DNA of 64,000 nt, taken from assembly GCA_019747815.1 (NCBI GenBank), contig JAIEQJ010000020.1, positions 1 to 64,000 of the forward strand, in the 5' to 3' direction. Positions 1 through 8,292 of the stretch are shown piece by piece. Under the pieces are notes generated by a model that made no database searches, was not told the DNA's origin, and worked only from the letters and a program-made list of their open reading frames with translations. This DNA is from Hyphomonadaceae bacterium. Lineage in GTDB: Bacteria; Pseudomonadota; Alphaproteobacteria; Rhizobiales; Hyphomicrobiaceae. Both the position numbers and the translations under genes were made by a program. Within the stretch, counting starts at the first letter, position 1. Each line of letters starts with the position of its first letter.

Positions 1-75
1 CTAGTGTCCTTTCGATCGCGAAGTTCGTTCAGCGCCTGCTGCAAGTTCCGGCGAACTTCGCGATCGGGACACTAG
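1..75. repeat. Palindromic repeat with CTAG ends (MITE or REP-like)
   Basis: The left arm (1-27) and right arm (52-75) are inverted copies that match except for three extra T bases in the left arm at about 10-12; the spacer is 24 bases. Both outer ends are CTAG followed by TGTCC. The minus-strand acylase gene takes its TAG stop from the right-hand CTAG (72-74). The design, with long near-perfect arms and a short loop, suggests a palindromic mobile repeat or a long terminator-like hairpin. No transposase is visible, and I saw no second copy in this window. The family assignment is inference. Confidence 0.6.
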
Positions 76-2519
76 CGCGGGCTTAGCCTCCAGGTGCCGA
101 GCGGCGCCTTGAGAATAGCCTCGCGCCGGGTGGCAATCTCGATGTAGTCGACCTTGGCCCAGCGGTCCGCGAACGATCGGTAGTATGGCGAGAGCGGGTT
201 GCCCGACTGGCCCGTGGTGTGGATGTAGAGCGAGCGCTCCAGATCGGCGAAGTCATAGATGGCGCGATAGCTCGAGGCGTGGCGGTTGGCCAGCGGACGT
301 TCCTGCTCGAAATCCATCTTGCCGCGGTTGAGCGTATAGTCGCCCCCCGGGCTCGGCACCTCGACGTTGAAGTATTTGGCCAACCCCGCCACGGCACCGA
401 ATGGCCGGTGCTCGCCAAAAGCATAGTGCACCGCGCCCCAGCGCCATTTCGAGCGGTCGGTGCCATAGCGTGCATCAAGATCGCCGAGCGCCCGGTTGAG
501 CGCGGCGGCCAGCATGGCCCCGCAGCTTTCCCGCCCGGGCGTGGTGCGGTCGTCGCACCAGTCACGGCCGGTGGCCTTGCCCTCCAGCAGGCGGATCAGG
601 GCGGGCGCGCGCGACTCGAAATAGCGGTCGAATGCAGCACCCAGATCATCGCTATAGATGGCGCGCACCGCCTCCCGGATCCATGCGGCGAAGATCAAGG
701 GCTCCGGCCGATCGGCGCGCATGGTCGCGTCCCAGGTGGTGAGCTGGTCGAGCACGGCATTGTCGACCGAGCCGCCAGCCTGCGCCGCCGCGATCATGAG
801 CGGCTGCAGCTTCACGATCGCCAGCGAGAGCACGTCGGCCTGGGCTGCTCGCATCGTGCCCAGATCATGCTTGTCGTGATCGAAGATCAGCTCCTTCACG
901 CGCTGCTGGCGGAAGGCTGGATCCCAATCGTAGGTCAGATGATGCGGATAGCCCGGATCGACGATGCGTGCGTTGGCGGTGCCCACGGCGCCGACGTTGG
1001 GCGCCTCCACGCGGGGCAGATCCTCGAACTTGAGATAGCCCTTCCAATCGTAGGCCGCTTCCCAGCCGGGCACCGGCGCACGGCCGGCAACCTTGTTGGC
1101 GGGATCGCGCACCGGCACGCGGCCCGGCGCGATCATGCCGATACGGCCGGTGGCGTCGGCCAGCACCATGCTCTGCATCGGCACCACGAACTGGCGCATG
1201 CGCTCGATATAATCGCCCACGCTGCGCAAGGTTGGGTCGAACATGCCGGCGGCGATCGTGGTGTCGTCGTCGCTGAGTGCGGTCCACTGCAGCGCCGCCA
1301 CGTGATTGGCGCCGATGAGGCCCTCCAGGTTGCGGTAAAAGCCGGGCAGGACGGGGCCGTGCCGCGTCCGGCGGCGCTCCACCTTGCGCACGCCCACACC
1401 CTTCACCACAATCGCCATGTCCTCGACGGTGAAGGGGCGCCAGCCCTCCGGCGTCTTGTACTCGCGGGGATTGTTCGGGTTGACCTTCTCGATGAACAGG
1501 TCCTGCACATCCGGACCCGCATTGGTGAAGCCCCAGGCCACGGCGTCTCCGCGGCCGAGCACAATATAGGGCACGCCGGGCAGGCTGGCGCCCGCCGCAT
1601 TCGCCGCCTCCGCCCCCGGCCGCTCCAGTGCAAGATGCGCTAGGTACCAGACCGCCGGCGCACCAAGCCGCAGGTGCGGATCGTTGGCGAGCAGCGGCTT
1701 GCCGGACGTGGTGCGCGCGCCGGACACGACCCAGTTGTTGGAGGCGCCGCTGCCGATCGCAGCGTCGAGATCGGCGGAAATGGCGGCCCGGCGCTGGGCT
1801 GCTGCGGGCTTCTGCAGCGGATAGAGCTGTGCGAGCTCCGGCATCGGCGGAGGCGCATCCGCCGCCTCAAGCGGCATCAGGTCCTCGATCTCCTCGGAGT
1901 TCAGACCTTGGGCGGCAAACGCAAGCCGCAGCAGCTCGTGGTTGAGATTGGTGGAGAGCTGCAGCGCCATCAGCTTGATGACGACGACGCTATCTGCGGG
2001 CCGCCATGGCTCGGGCTGGTGCCGCAGCAGCAGAAACTCCGGCGGCAGCCGCGGCTCCAGCATGCCGGTGGAGCGATTGAGGAACGCGTTGACACCGCGC
2101 GCATAGGCGTCGAGCGCGCGCCGCGCCTCCGGCGACAGGGCGGCCAGCGATCGCTCGGCATGGCCGTAAAGGTCGAGGGTGCGGATGAAGACGTCGGTGC
2201 CGAAGGTGGGCTCGGCAAAAATTTCCGACAGGCGGCCCTGACCGGTGCGGCGCTGCAGTTCCATCTGCCACAGCCGATCCTGCGCATGGACGAAGCCGAG
2301 CGCGACGTAGAGATCGTCGATGGTCTTGGCAAAGATGTGCGGCACCGCCTCGCGATCGCGCACCACCTCAACCGGCTCTGAGAGGCCCGCAATCACGAGC
2401 GAACCCGAGGCCGCCGGCACCGTGTTCCTCAGCAGCCCATAGCCCGTGGCGGCAGCCAGTGCCAGAAGGAGCACGATCGCTCCGGCGGCAATGCCCGCCC
2501 ACTTGATCATCCGCTTCAT
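72..2519 (-). CDS. Penicillin acylase family protein (Ntn hydrolase)
   Basis: This is a membrane-anchored or exported amidohydrolase of the penicillin/acyl-homoserine-lactone acylase family, which cleaves itself into two chains and hydrolyses amide bonds of N-acylated compounds. The start at 2519 gives a Lys/Arg-Met N-terminus followed by a hydrophobic segment at about residues 6-27, which fits a signal anchor; the reading frame stays open further upstream but that part lacks family character. The motif SNNWVVSG near residue 260 supplies the expected N-terminal nucleophile Ser of the beta chain, followed by a family-typical NDPHL. About 815 residues is a normal length. It lies 28 bases after the formaldehyde dehydrogenase gene, so the two are probably cotranscribed. 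The C-terminus ends inside the palindrome at the window edge. The substrate cannot be read from the sequence. Confidence 0.88.
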   Translation of the reverse strand: MKRMIKWAGIAAGAIVLLLALAAATGYGLLRNTVPAASGSLVIAGLSEPVEVVRDREAVPHIFAKTIDDLYVALGFVHAQDRLWQMELQRRTGQGRLSEIFAEPTFGTDVFIRTLDLYGHAERSLAALSPEARRALDAYARGVNAFLNRSTGMLEPRLPPEFLLLRHQPEPWRPADSVVVIKLMALQLSTNLNHELLRLAFAAQGLNSEEIEDLMPLEAADAPPPMPELAQLYPLQKPAAAQRRAAISADLDAAIGSGASNNWVVSGARTTSGKPLLANDPHLRLGAPAVWYLAHLALERPGAEAANAAGASLPGVPYIVLGRGDAVAWGFTNAGPDVQDLFIEKVNPNNPREYKTPEGWRPFTVEDMAIVVKGVGVRKVERRRTRHGPVLPGFYRNLEGLIGANHVAALQWTALSDDDTTIAAGMFDPTLRSVGDYIERMRQFVVPMQSMVLADATGRIGMIAPGRVPVRDPANKVAGRAPVPGWEAAYDWKGYLKFEDLPRVEAPNVGAVGTANARIVDPGYPHHLTYDWDPAFRQQRVKELIFDHDKHDLGTMRAAQADVLSLAIVKLQPLMIAAAQAGGSVDNAVLDQLTTWDATMRADRPEPLIFAAWIREAVRAIYSDDLGAAFDRYFESRAPALIRLLEGKATGRDWCDDRTTPGRESCGAMLAAALNRALGDLDARYGTDRSKWRWGAVHYAFGEHRPFGAVAGLAKYFNVEVPSPGGDYTLNRGKMDFEQERPLANRHASSYRAIYDFADLERSLYIHTTGQSGNPLSPYYRSFADRWAKVDYIEIATRREAILKAPLGTWRLSPR

Positions 2520-2547
2520 CTTCAGCCCCAGCCTGCCAGGCGTGCAC

Positions 2548-3675
2548 CTAGAACAGCACGACGCTGCGGATGCTCTTGCCCTCATGCATCAGGTCGAAAC
2601 CCTTGTTGATGTCGGAGAGCGGCATGGTGTGCGTGATCATCGGGTCGATCTCGATCTTCTTGTCCATGTACCAGTCGACGATCTTGGGCACGTCGGTACG
2701 CCCCCGCGCGCCCCCGAACGCCGTGCCCTTCCACACGCGCCCCGTCACCAACTGAAACGGCCTTGTCGCGATCTCGGCGCCGGCCGGCGCCACGCCGATG
2801 ATGATCGATTGGCCCCAGCCGCGATGACAGGCCTCCAGCGCCTGGCGCATCACGGTTACGTTACCCGTGCAGTCGAAGGTGTAGTCGGCGCCGCCGATCT
2901 GATCCGCACCGCTCTTCGTCATGTTGACGAGGTGCGCCACGAGATCGGCCCCCACCTCCTTCGCGTTGACGAAATGCGTCATGCCGAAGCGCTCGCCCCA
3001 GGCTTTGCGCGCCGGATTGATGTCGACGCCGATGATCATGTCGGCGCCGGCAAGTCTGAGACCCTGCAGCACGTTGAGGCCGATGCCGCCGAGGCCGAAC
3101 ACGATGGCCTTGGCACCCGGCTCCACTTTCGCCGTGTTGATGACGGCGCCGATGCCCGTCGTCACGCCGCAGCCGATGTAGCAGACCTTATCGAAGGGCG
3201 CGTCCTCGCGGATTTTCGCCACCGCGATCTCCGGCAGCACCGTGAAGTTGGAGAACGTGGAGGTACCCATGTAGTGGTGCAGCTTCGTGGCCCCGAGTGC
3301 GAAGCGGGACGTGCCGTCCGGCATCACGCCCTGGCCTTGTGTGGCGCGGATGGCTGTGCACAAATTGGTCTTGCGCGACAGGCACGACGGACATTGGCGG
3401 CACTCGGGCGTGTAGAGGGGGATCACATGATCGCCTTTCCGCACGCTGGTGACGGCGGCCCCCACCTCGACGACGATGCCGGCACCCTCGTGCCCGAGGA
3501 TGGCGGGAAACAGCCCCTCGGGGTCGGCGCCCGACAGCGTGAACTCATCGGTGTGGCAGATGCCGGTGGCCTTGATCTCGACCAGCACCTCGCCGGCTTT
3601 CGGCCCTTCGAGGTCCACCTCGAGGATCTGGAGCGGTTTGGCCTTCTCCAACGCGACCGCAGCGCGGGTTTTCAT
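2548..3675 (-). CDS. frmA: S-(hydroxymethyl)glutathione dehydrogenase / class III alcohol dehydrogenase
   Basis: This zinc enzyme oxidises S-hydroxymethylglutathione, the adduct of formaldehyde and glutathione, to S-formylglutathione with NAD. The sequence shows the catalytic-zinc GICHTDEF segment near residue 38 (Cys40), the HEGAG motif, and the four-cysteine structural-zinc loop CRQCPSC...C typical of class III enzymes, then a Rossmann nucleotide site (GLGGIG). Its 375 residues match the family. ATG at 3675 is chosen over the GTG six bases earlier because GAGGTG stands at a suitable distance from it. No S-formylglutathione hydrolase gene is next to it; instead the acylase gene follows in the same direction. 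Confidence 0.95.
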   Translation of the reverse strand: MKTRAAVALEKAKPLQILEVDLEGPKAGEVLVEIKATGICHTDEFTLSGADPEGLFPAILGHEGAGIVVEVGAAVTSVRKGDHVIPLYTPECRQCPSCLSRKTNLCTAIRATQGQGVMPDGTSRFALGATKLHHYMGTSTFSNFTVLPEIAVAKIREDAPFDKVCYIGCGVTTGIGAVINTAKVEPGAKAIVFGLGGIGLNVLQGLRLAGADMIIGVDINPARKAWGERFGMTHFVNAKEVGADLVAHLVNMTKSGADQIGGADYTFDCTGNVTVMRQALEACHRGWGQSIIIGVAPAGAEIATRPFQLVTGRVWKGTAFGGARGRTDVPKIVDWYMDKKIEIDPMITHTMPLSDINKGFDLMHEGKSIRSVVLF

Positions 3676-3784
3676 TGGCACACCTCATGGCTCGCTTTGC
3701 GCCCCTGCTCGTCCAACTTCTCCTACGCAACGCCAACTGCGCGGGGAGTGTCAAGCTGCCCGACCAACTGCGCCTGATGCCGCT

Positions 3785-4228
3785 TCAGCGCCGATACACG
3801 ACGAACGGCGATTTGGTCGCGACTTGGTCGTAGAGCGTCCGCGCCCGGTAGTTGAACTCCTGGGTCAACCAATAGGTGCGCGTGCACGCGCGCGCGTCCG
3901 CCTCGCGATAGGTGGCGTCGATGAGCGCACGGCCGATACCCTTGCGGCGCTGTGCAGGGTCCACGAACAGGTCTTCCAGATAGCAATACTGGGTGCGCGA
4001 CCAGGTCGAGCTATGGAAGAGGATGTGAGCCAGTCCCACCGGGTGGTCGGCCGCATCGACGGCAACGAGGGCGATATGGAAATTGGCCTGTTTCGCCATC
4101 AGGCGCTGCCACGTGGCCTCGATGACATCCTCGGCCACCGTCGCCTTGTAGAATTCGATGTAGCCCTTGAACAGGTTGAGCCACGCGGTCTTATCCTTTT
4201 CCTCCAGCGACCGCACACGTACGCTCAT
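3785..4228 (-). CDS. GNAT family N-acetyltransferase
   Basis: A 147-residue single-domain protein with the GNAT fold: the acetyl-CoA binding motif appears as RRKGIGRALI about two thirds along, preceded by the beta4-type stretch ending in LEDLFVDP. Such proteins move an acetyl group from acetyl-CoA to an amine on a small molecule or protein. Start 4228 is chosen because GGAGGA lies just upstream; the ATG eight codons earlier lacks this. It stands alone between frmA and mgtE on the same strand, with about 110 bases before frmA's start. The acceptor is unknown. Confidence 0.85.
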   Translation of the reverse strand: MSVRVRSLEEKDKTAWLNLFKGYIEFYKATVAEDVIEATWQRLMAKQANFHIALVAVDAADHPVGLAHILFHSSTWSRTQYCYLEDLFVDPAQRRKGIGRALIDATYREADARACTRTYWLTQEFNYRARTLYDQVATKSPFVVYRR

Positions 4229-4315
4229 CGGCTGTCCTCCCGTTGCAAACATTGCGGACCGCAGACCTAAGGCTGAAGGCCCAGGGGGCGCAATAGTTGC
4301 TTCCCCTGCTGCACC

Positions 4316-5758
4316 CTACAACAGCCACAGCGTGGCGAGCCCCAGGAAGGAGAAAAAGCCAACGACGTCCGTCACCATGGTCACGAACACGCCCGAGGAC
4401 ACCGCAGGGTCGAAGCCGAAGCGCGACAGGGTCAGCGGTATGAGAATGCCGGCCAGCGCCGCAGCCAGGAAGTTGCAGATCATCGCCAGCGCGATCACGA
4501 CGCCGAGCGTTTCGATCCCGAACCAGAACAGCACGACCGCGCCCATGATGACCGCAAACAGCAGCCCGTTGACCAGTCCCACCGACGCCTCGCGCAGGAT
4601 GACCCGCACGGCATTCACGCGGCCCAGCTGGCGGGTGGCCAGTGCGCGCACCGTCACGGTCATGGTCTGCGTGGCCGCATTGCCGCCCATGGAGGCGACG
4701 ATCGGCATCAGCACGGCGAGCGCCACCATCTGGTCGATCGTGGCATCGAACAGCTTGATGACGGACGATGCCAGCAGCGCCGTGCCCAGGTTGATGAACA
4801 GCCACAGGAAGCGGTTGCGCACCGTGTAGACGACGTTGTCGGTGACGCTCTCGTCGCCCACACCGCTCAGACGCCGCAGGTCCTCCTCGGTCTCCTCCTC
4901 GATCACCTCGACCACGTCGTCCACCGTCACGACACCCACCAAGCGCTTGTCGGCATCGACGACGGGCGCCGATTTCAGGTCATAGCGCTCGAACTGGCGC
5001 GCCACCGCCTCCTGGTCGGCGGTCGCCAGCACGACCTGACGGTTGGCGTCCATGATTTTCTCGATGGGTACGTCGCGCTGGGTGCGCAGCAGGCGGCTCA
5101 GGTCGACACCGCCGACGACATGGTGCGTCGGATCCACGACATAGATGTCGGAGAAGGTCTCGGGCAGATCCTCGGTCTCGCGCATGTGGTCGATAACCTG
5201 TCCGACCGTCCAGAAGGGCGGCACCGCCACGAAATCCGTCTGCATGAGGCGGCCGGCAGTCTCTTCGGGGTATTCCAGGTTGCGCTCGAGGGCGGCCCGC
5301 CTGGCGCCCGCCGGCAGTCGGGCGAGAATCTCCTGCTTCTCGGCGTCTGCGAGATCCTCCAGCAGATAGGCGGCATCGTCGGTCTCGAGCTCGGTGAGGG
5401 CCTTGGCCAGCACGTCCTTCGGCAGCGCGTGCAGAAGCTGGTCGCGCACAGTGCCATCAAGCTCGGACAGAACCTCATAGGGGAAGCCATCGCCCAGCAC
5501 GCGAACGAGCTGGAGGCGCGCCTCGGGCTCCAGCAGCTCGACGACATCGGCGAGATCGGGCGCCGAGAGGCGTTGCGCGAGTTCGCGGGCTTGCGACCCA
5601 TTGCCACCGGCCAGCGCCTCGCCAATGGGCTGTGCCAGCTCGGCCGCGGTATCCCGATTTGCACTTTCGCCATGCATGCGATTGTTCCGCTCGAGGGCGC
5701 CGCGCGCAGCCTCATGCGCAATCTGCAGCCGATAGCACCGCTGGCGGCGTTGTGTCAT
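4316..5758 (-). CDS. mgtE: Magnesium transporter MgtE
   Basis: An inner-membrane Mg2+ channel/transporter. The order of parts fits MgtE: a cytoplasmic helical N-domain (repeated short helices such as LSAPDLADVVELLEPE), a pair of CBS domains (around HHVVGGVDLSRLL and VTVDDVVEVIEEETEED) that sense magnesium, and five C-terminal membrane helices with PIVASMGGNAATQT in the pore region. The start is uncertain: ATG 5758 has AGGA upstream and gives 480 residues; ATG 5677 would give 453 residues and also fits the family. The frame is open further upstream, but that part looks non-coding. It is divergent from the deacetylase gene, with a 232-base spacer in which I saw no clear magnesium riboswitch. 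Confidence 0.93.
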   Translation of the reverse strand: MTQRRQRCYRLQIAHEAARGALERNNRMHGESANRDTAAELAQPIGEALAGGNGSQARELAQRLSAPDLADVVELLEPEARLQLVRVLGDGFPYEVLSELDGTVRDQLLHALPKDVLAKALTELETDDAAYLLEDLADAEKQEILARLPAGARRAALERNLEYPEETAGRLMQTDFVAVPPFWTVGQVIDHMRETEDLPETFSDIYVVDPTHHVVGGVDLSRLLRTQRDVPIEKIMDANRQVVLATADQEAVARQFERYDLKSAPVVDADKRLVGVVTVDDVVEVIEEETEEDLRRLSGVGDESVTDNVVYTVRNRFLWLFINLGTALLASSVIKLFDATIDQMVALAVLMPIVASMGGNAATQTMTVTVRALATRQLGRVNAVRVILREASVGLVNGLLFAVIMGAVVLFWFGIETLGVVIALAMICNFLAAALAGILIPLTLSRFGFDPAVSSGVFVTMVTDVVGFFSFLGLATLWLL

Positions 5759-5990
5759 CCCCGTCCTGCCGCAATGAGGCGCTAGATGCGCTTGCGGCTG
5801 GCTGACAGGGTTGCGCAGGCACTCCGTTGCCATGGCTCCCTGCGCGCCGCCGCACACTGATGCCCCCCGGTCACACACGATCAGGTGCAAGTGGTGTAAC
5901 AAGCATACGCGTCGCTGTCGGTGGGCGACGGGGGCTATGGAGACCTAGGGGTCTCGCGTCCTCGGCGGAAGCTGATTGGGGGAAGAGGGA

Positions 5991-6953
5991 ATGCGCACCC
6001 TTCGTGCCGTCTGCCTTGCCGCTGCGTACTTGGCGGCGGATTCGCTGCAGCCGGCGTTTGGGCAAACGGCCTGTACACCAGATGCAGGCAAGCTGGGCGT
6101 GTCGCGCACGGCCGTGATCGACACGCAGGCGGGGCCTCGCTTCGGAGTCCAGTACAAGGACGCGAGCTTCCTGGCCGACGGGGAGGTTGTGCTGACCTTC
6201 GACGACGGTCCCTCGCGCGCCTACACCAAGCCCATTCTCGACGCTCTGGCAGCGCACTGCACCAGGGCGACGTTCTTCATGGTCGGCCGCATGGCGCTTG
6301 CCGATCCGCAGATGGTCAAGGAAGTCGCCAACCAGGGGCATACCATCGCCACCCACACGTGGTCGCATGCCAACCTGTACCAGATCGCGCCGAGCCAGGC
6401 GGAAGCCGAAATCGAGTTGGGCATCAGCGCCGTGCGCCACGCCCTGGGCAAGCCTATTACGCCCTTCTTCCGTTACCCCTATCTCCGGGACACCAAGGGC
6501 ACCTTGGGGCATCTCGTCGATCGGCATCTTGCGGTATTCAGCATAGATGTGGACAGCAAGGACTACCTGACCACCAGCGCGGCAGCCGTTATCGGCCGCG
6601 TCCTGGGCGGGCTGGCCACGAAGCGCAAGGGGATCATTCTTCTGCACGACATCCATGCTTCGACGGCCCGCGCCATGCCAACGCTGCTCAACGAATTGAA
6701 GGCCCGCGGGTTCAAGGTCGTCCACATCCGCCCCAAGGCCGACGTGCAAACCGTGGCCGAGTATGATGACCGCCTCCAGCAGCAGGCCGACCGCACACGC
6801 ATGGCCGGCGACCGCCGACCCCTGGCGAAGCGTACGTTGACTTGGCCCACGACTGTGCTGACGCAGAGTCAGCCGGAGCAGGTCCCGCCACCCCGTCCCG
6901 CCCCGCGCGCCCAGCCGGCGGACGACTGGATGTCCAACATCTTTCGCTGGTAG
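5991..6953 (+). CDS. Exported polysaccharide deacetylase (NodB domain)
   Basis: A 320-residue protein with an N-terminal signal peptide (about residues 1-25, ending in the AFGQTA region) followed by a carbohydrate esterase family 4 domain. Visible CE4 motifs are TFDDGP (catalytic base and metal Asp), HTWSH (metal histidines), RYPY, and ILLHDIH near the end. Such enzymes remove N-acetyl groups from amino-sugar polymers in the periplasm or at the cell surface. The last roughly 60 residues are Pro/Ala/Arg rich and probably unstructured. ATG 5991 has a purine-rich GGAAGAGG upstream and starts the signal peptide properly; a TTG five codons earlier is less likely. It converges with the glycosyltransferase gene, which may act on a related glycan or glycolipid (inference). 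Confidence 0.88.
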   Translation: MRTLRAVCLAAAYLAADSLQPAFGQTACTPDAGKLGVSRTAVIDTQAGPRFGVQYKDASFLADGEVVLTFDDGPSRAYTKPILDALAAHCTRATFFMVGRMALADPQMVKEVANQGHTIATHTWSHANLYQIAPSQAEAEIELGISAVRHALGKPITPFFRYPYLRDTKGTLGHLVDRHLAVFSIDVDSKDYLTTSAAAVIGRVLGGLATKRKGIILLHDIHASTARAMPTLLNELKARGFKVVHIRPKADVQTVAEYDDRLQQQADRTRMAGDRRPLAKRTLTWPTTVLTQSQPEQVPPPRPAPRAQPADDWMSNIFRW

Positions 6954-7043
6954 CAAACCGGGCCAGGTCCGTTGGACCGAAGGAGCATGCGCTCGACGTG
7001 GCAGCCGCACCCGGCGCTTCGTCAGGAGAAGAAGGGTCGCCGT

Positions 7044-8195
7044 TCAGGAACCCGAGGCACGCACCACCCATTGCGTGTCACGGGCGACCGTCATGTTGTT
7101 GCCCCGCCAGCTCAGAGAGTTTCCAAACCACGCCTGCACCCACAGCGCCGGCAGCAGCAGCTCGCGCAGCAGGCACATCAGCGGTGTGCGCCAAGAGACG
7201 GGCCAGCCGGCAGTCGCCGCAAGCCAAGCCTCGGCGGCGAGCCAGACTGCAACGTAGGCCACGACCAGCGGCGCCACCTCCAGCTCGAGCCCCGCAGCCG
7301 CCAGCGAGAGCGCCGCGAGGGGCGCAAGCAAGCCCGACAAGATCTCAAGCGCGAAATAGCCTGGGAATGTCCGGCGCCGCAATCGCGCCCACCGCATCTG
7401 CCGCGCCCAGACCTGCCGTGCCGATCTCGGGCCCAGAGGCTGCCGGAAACCGCAGTCGGGCAGGCGAACCCGCAAGTCCCGGGCGCGCACGACCTTGGTG
7501 GCGGCCGCGTCCTCGGCCGGCTCGCGCGCCAGCGCCTGTAGGCCGCCGGCCGCGTCGAGATCGCTCCGGCGCCAGAGCATGGTCTTGCCTTGCGCAAAGC
7601 CCAGCCCCAGCGTGTCGGCCGCATACTGCCAGCGCGCCTGATAGGTATTGAGAAAGGCGCATTCCAGCTCGGCCCAGAGGTTGCCGGGATGCGAGCCGAT
7701 GGGAGGCGCGCTCACCAGCCCCGTACCTTCACGCCAAGTCGCGAACAGGCGCTGCAGATAGTCGGAGGGCATCAGCACGTTGCTGTCGGCGAGCACGATC
7801 CATGCGTGGCGTGCCGCCCGCCAGCCCTTGGCGATGTTGTTGAGCTTGGGATTGAGCGACACGCGCTCGTCGCCGATCAGAAGGCGCGCCGGCACGGCCG
7901 GGTGCTCGGCGATCAGCCGGCGCACCAGTGCAACGACCGGGTCGTCGGCGGATGCACAGCAGAACACCACCTCGTAGTCGGCATACGCCAGCTTGAATGT
8001 CGACCGCAGGGTCAGCTCCTCGTAAGCATCCATGCCGCATACCGGGCGGATGATGCTCACCGAGGGGCCGCGTGAGCAAGCCGGGTGCCGATGGTGCGGC
8101 ACCCGACACCGCCGCGAGGCGGATAGCGATGTGGAGGCATGGACGATGGCAGCGAAGAGAGCGAAGGCACTGGCGAGGTAGGAGAAAGCGTCCAT
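7044..8195 (-). CDS. Glycosyltransferase, ceramide glucosyltransferase-like (GT21)
   Basis: An inner-membrane glycosyltransferase of 383 residues. It has an N-terminal membrane segment, a GT-A catalytic domain with the successive aspartate motifs expected of GT21 (ASADD, ADSN, an acidic AED stretch) and the closing RQMRW motif of processive and ceramide-type enzymes, and two or three C-terminal membrane helices. Known GT21 members glycosylate ceramide, diacylglycerol or hopanoid-type lipids; HpnI is a distant relative. Which lipid is used here cannot be told. GGAG lies just before ATG 8195. No other hopanoid genes are nearby. It is convergent with the deacetylase gene and 97 bases downstream of the M50 protease gene on the same strand. 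Confidence 0.82.
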   Translation of the reverse strand: MDAFSYLASAFALFAAIVHASTSLSASRRCRVPHHRHPACSRGPSVSIIRPVCGMDAYEELTLRSTFKLAYADYEVVFCCASADDPVVALVRRLIAEHPAVPARLLIGDERVSLNPKLNNIAKGWRAARHAWIVLADSNVLMPSDYLQRLFATWREGTGLVSAPPIGSHPGNLWAELECAFLNTYQARWQYAADTLGLGFAQGKTMLWRRSDLDAAGGLQALAREPAEDAAATKVVRARDLRVRLPDCGFRQPLGPRSARQVWARQMRWARLRRRTFPGYFALEILSGLLAPLAALSLAAAGLELEVAPLVVAYVAVWLAAEAWLAATAGWPVSWRTPLMCLLRELLLPALWVQAWFGNSLSWRGNNMTVARDTQWVVRASGS

Positions 8196-8292
8196 GCGGG
8201 CTCCGGCACAAGAGCGTTGCTTCGCGCTCCCTGCCAGAGTCCCATTGCACTTGTGTGACAGCCTGGCCGTTCGGGTGCGGCAGTTGGTCGGT

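Noticed and set aside
219-1643. Long plus-strand frame opposite the acylase gene
   Set aside because: Shadow of a well-supported minus-strand gene; low-complexity composition and no motifs.
5759-5990. Magnesium-sensing riboswitch (M-box) before mgtE
   Set aside because: I could not find the conserved paired elements in the 232-base region, and the mgtE start is itself uncertain.
7044-8195. Assignment of the glycosyltransferase as HpnI of hopanoid synthesis
   Set aside because: It is of the same broad GT21-like class, but no hpn genes are nearby and the local deacetylase is of NodB, not HpnK, type.
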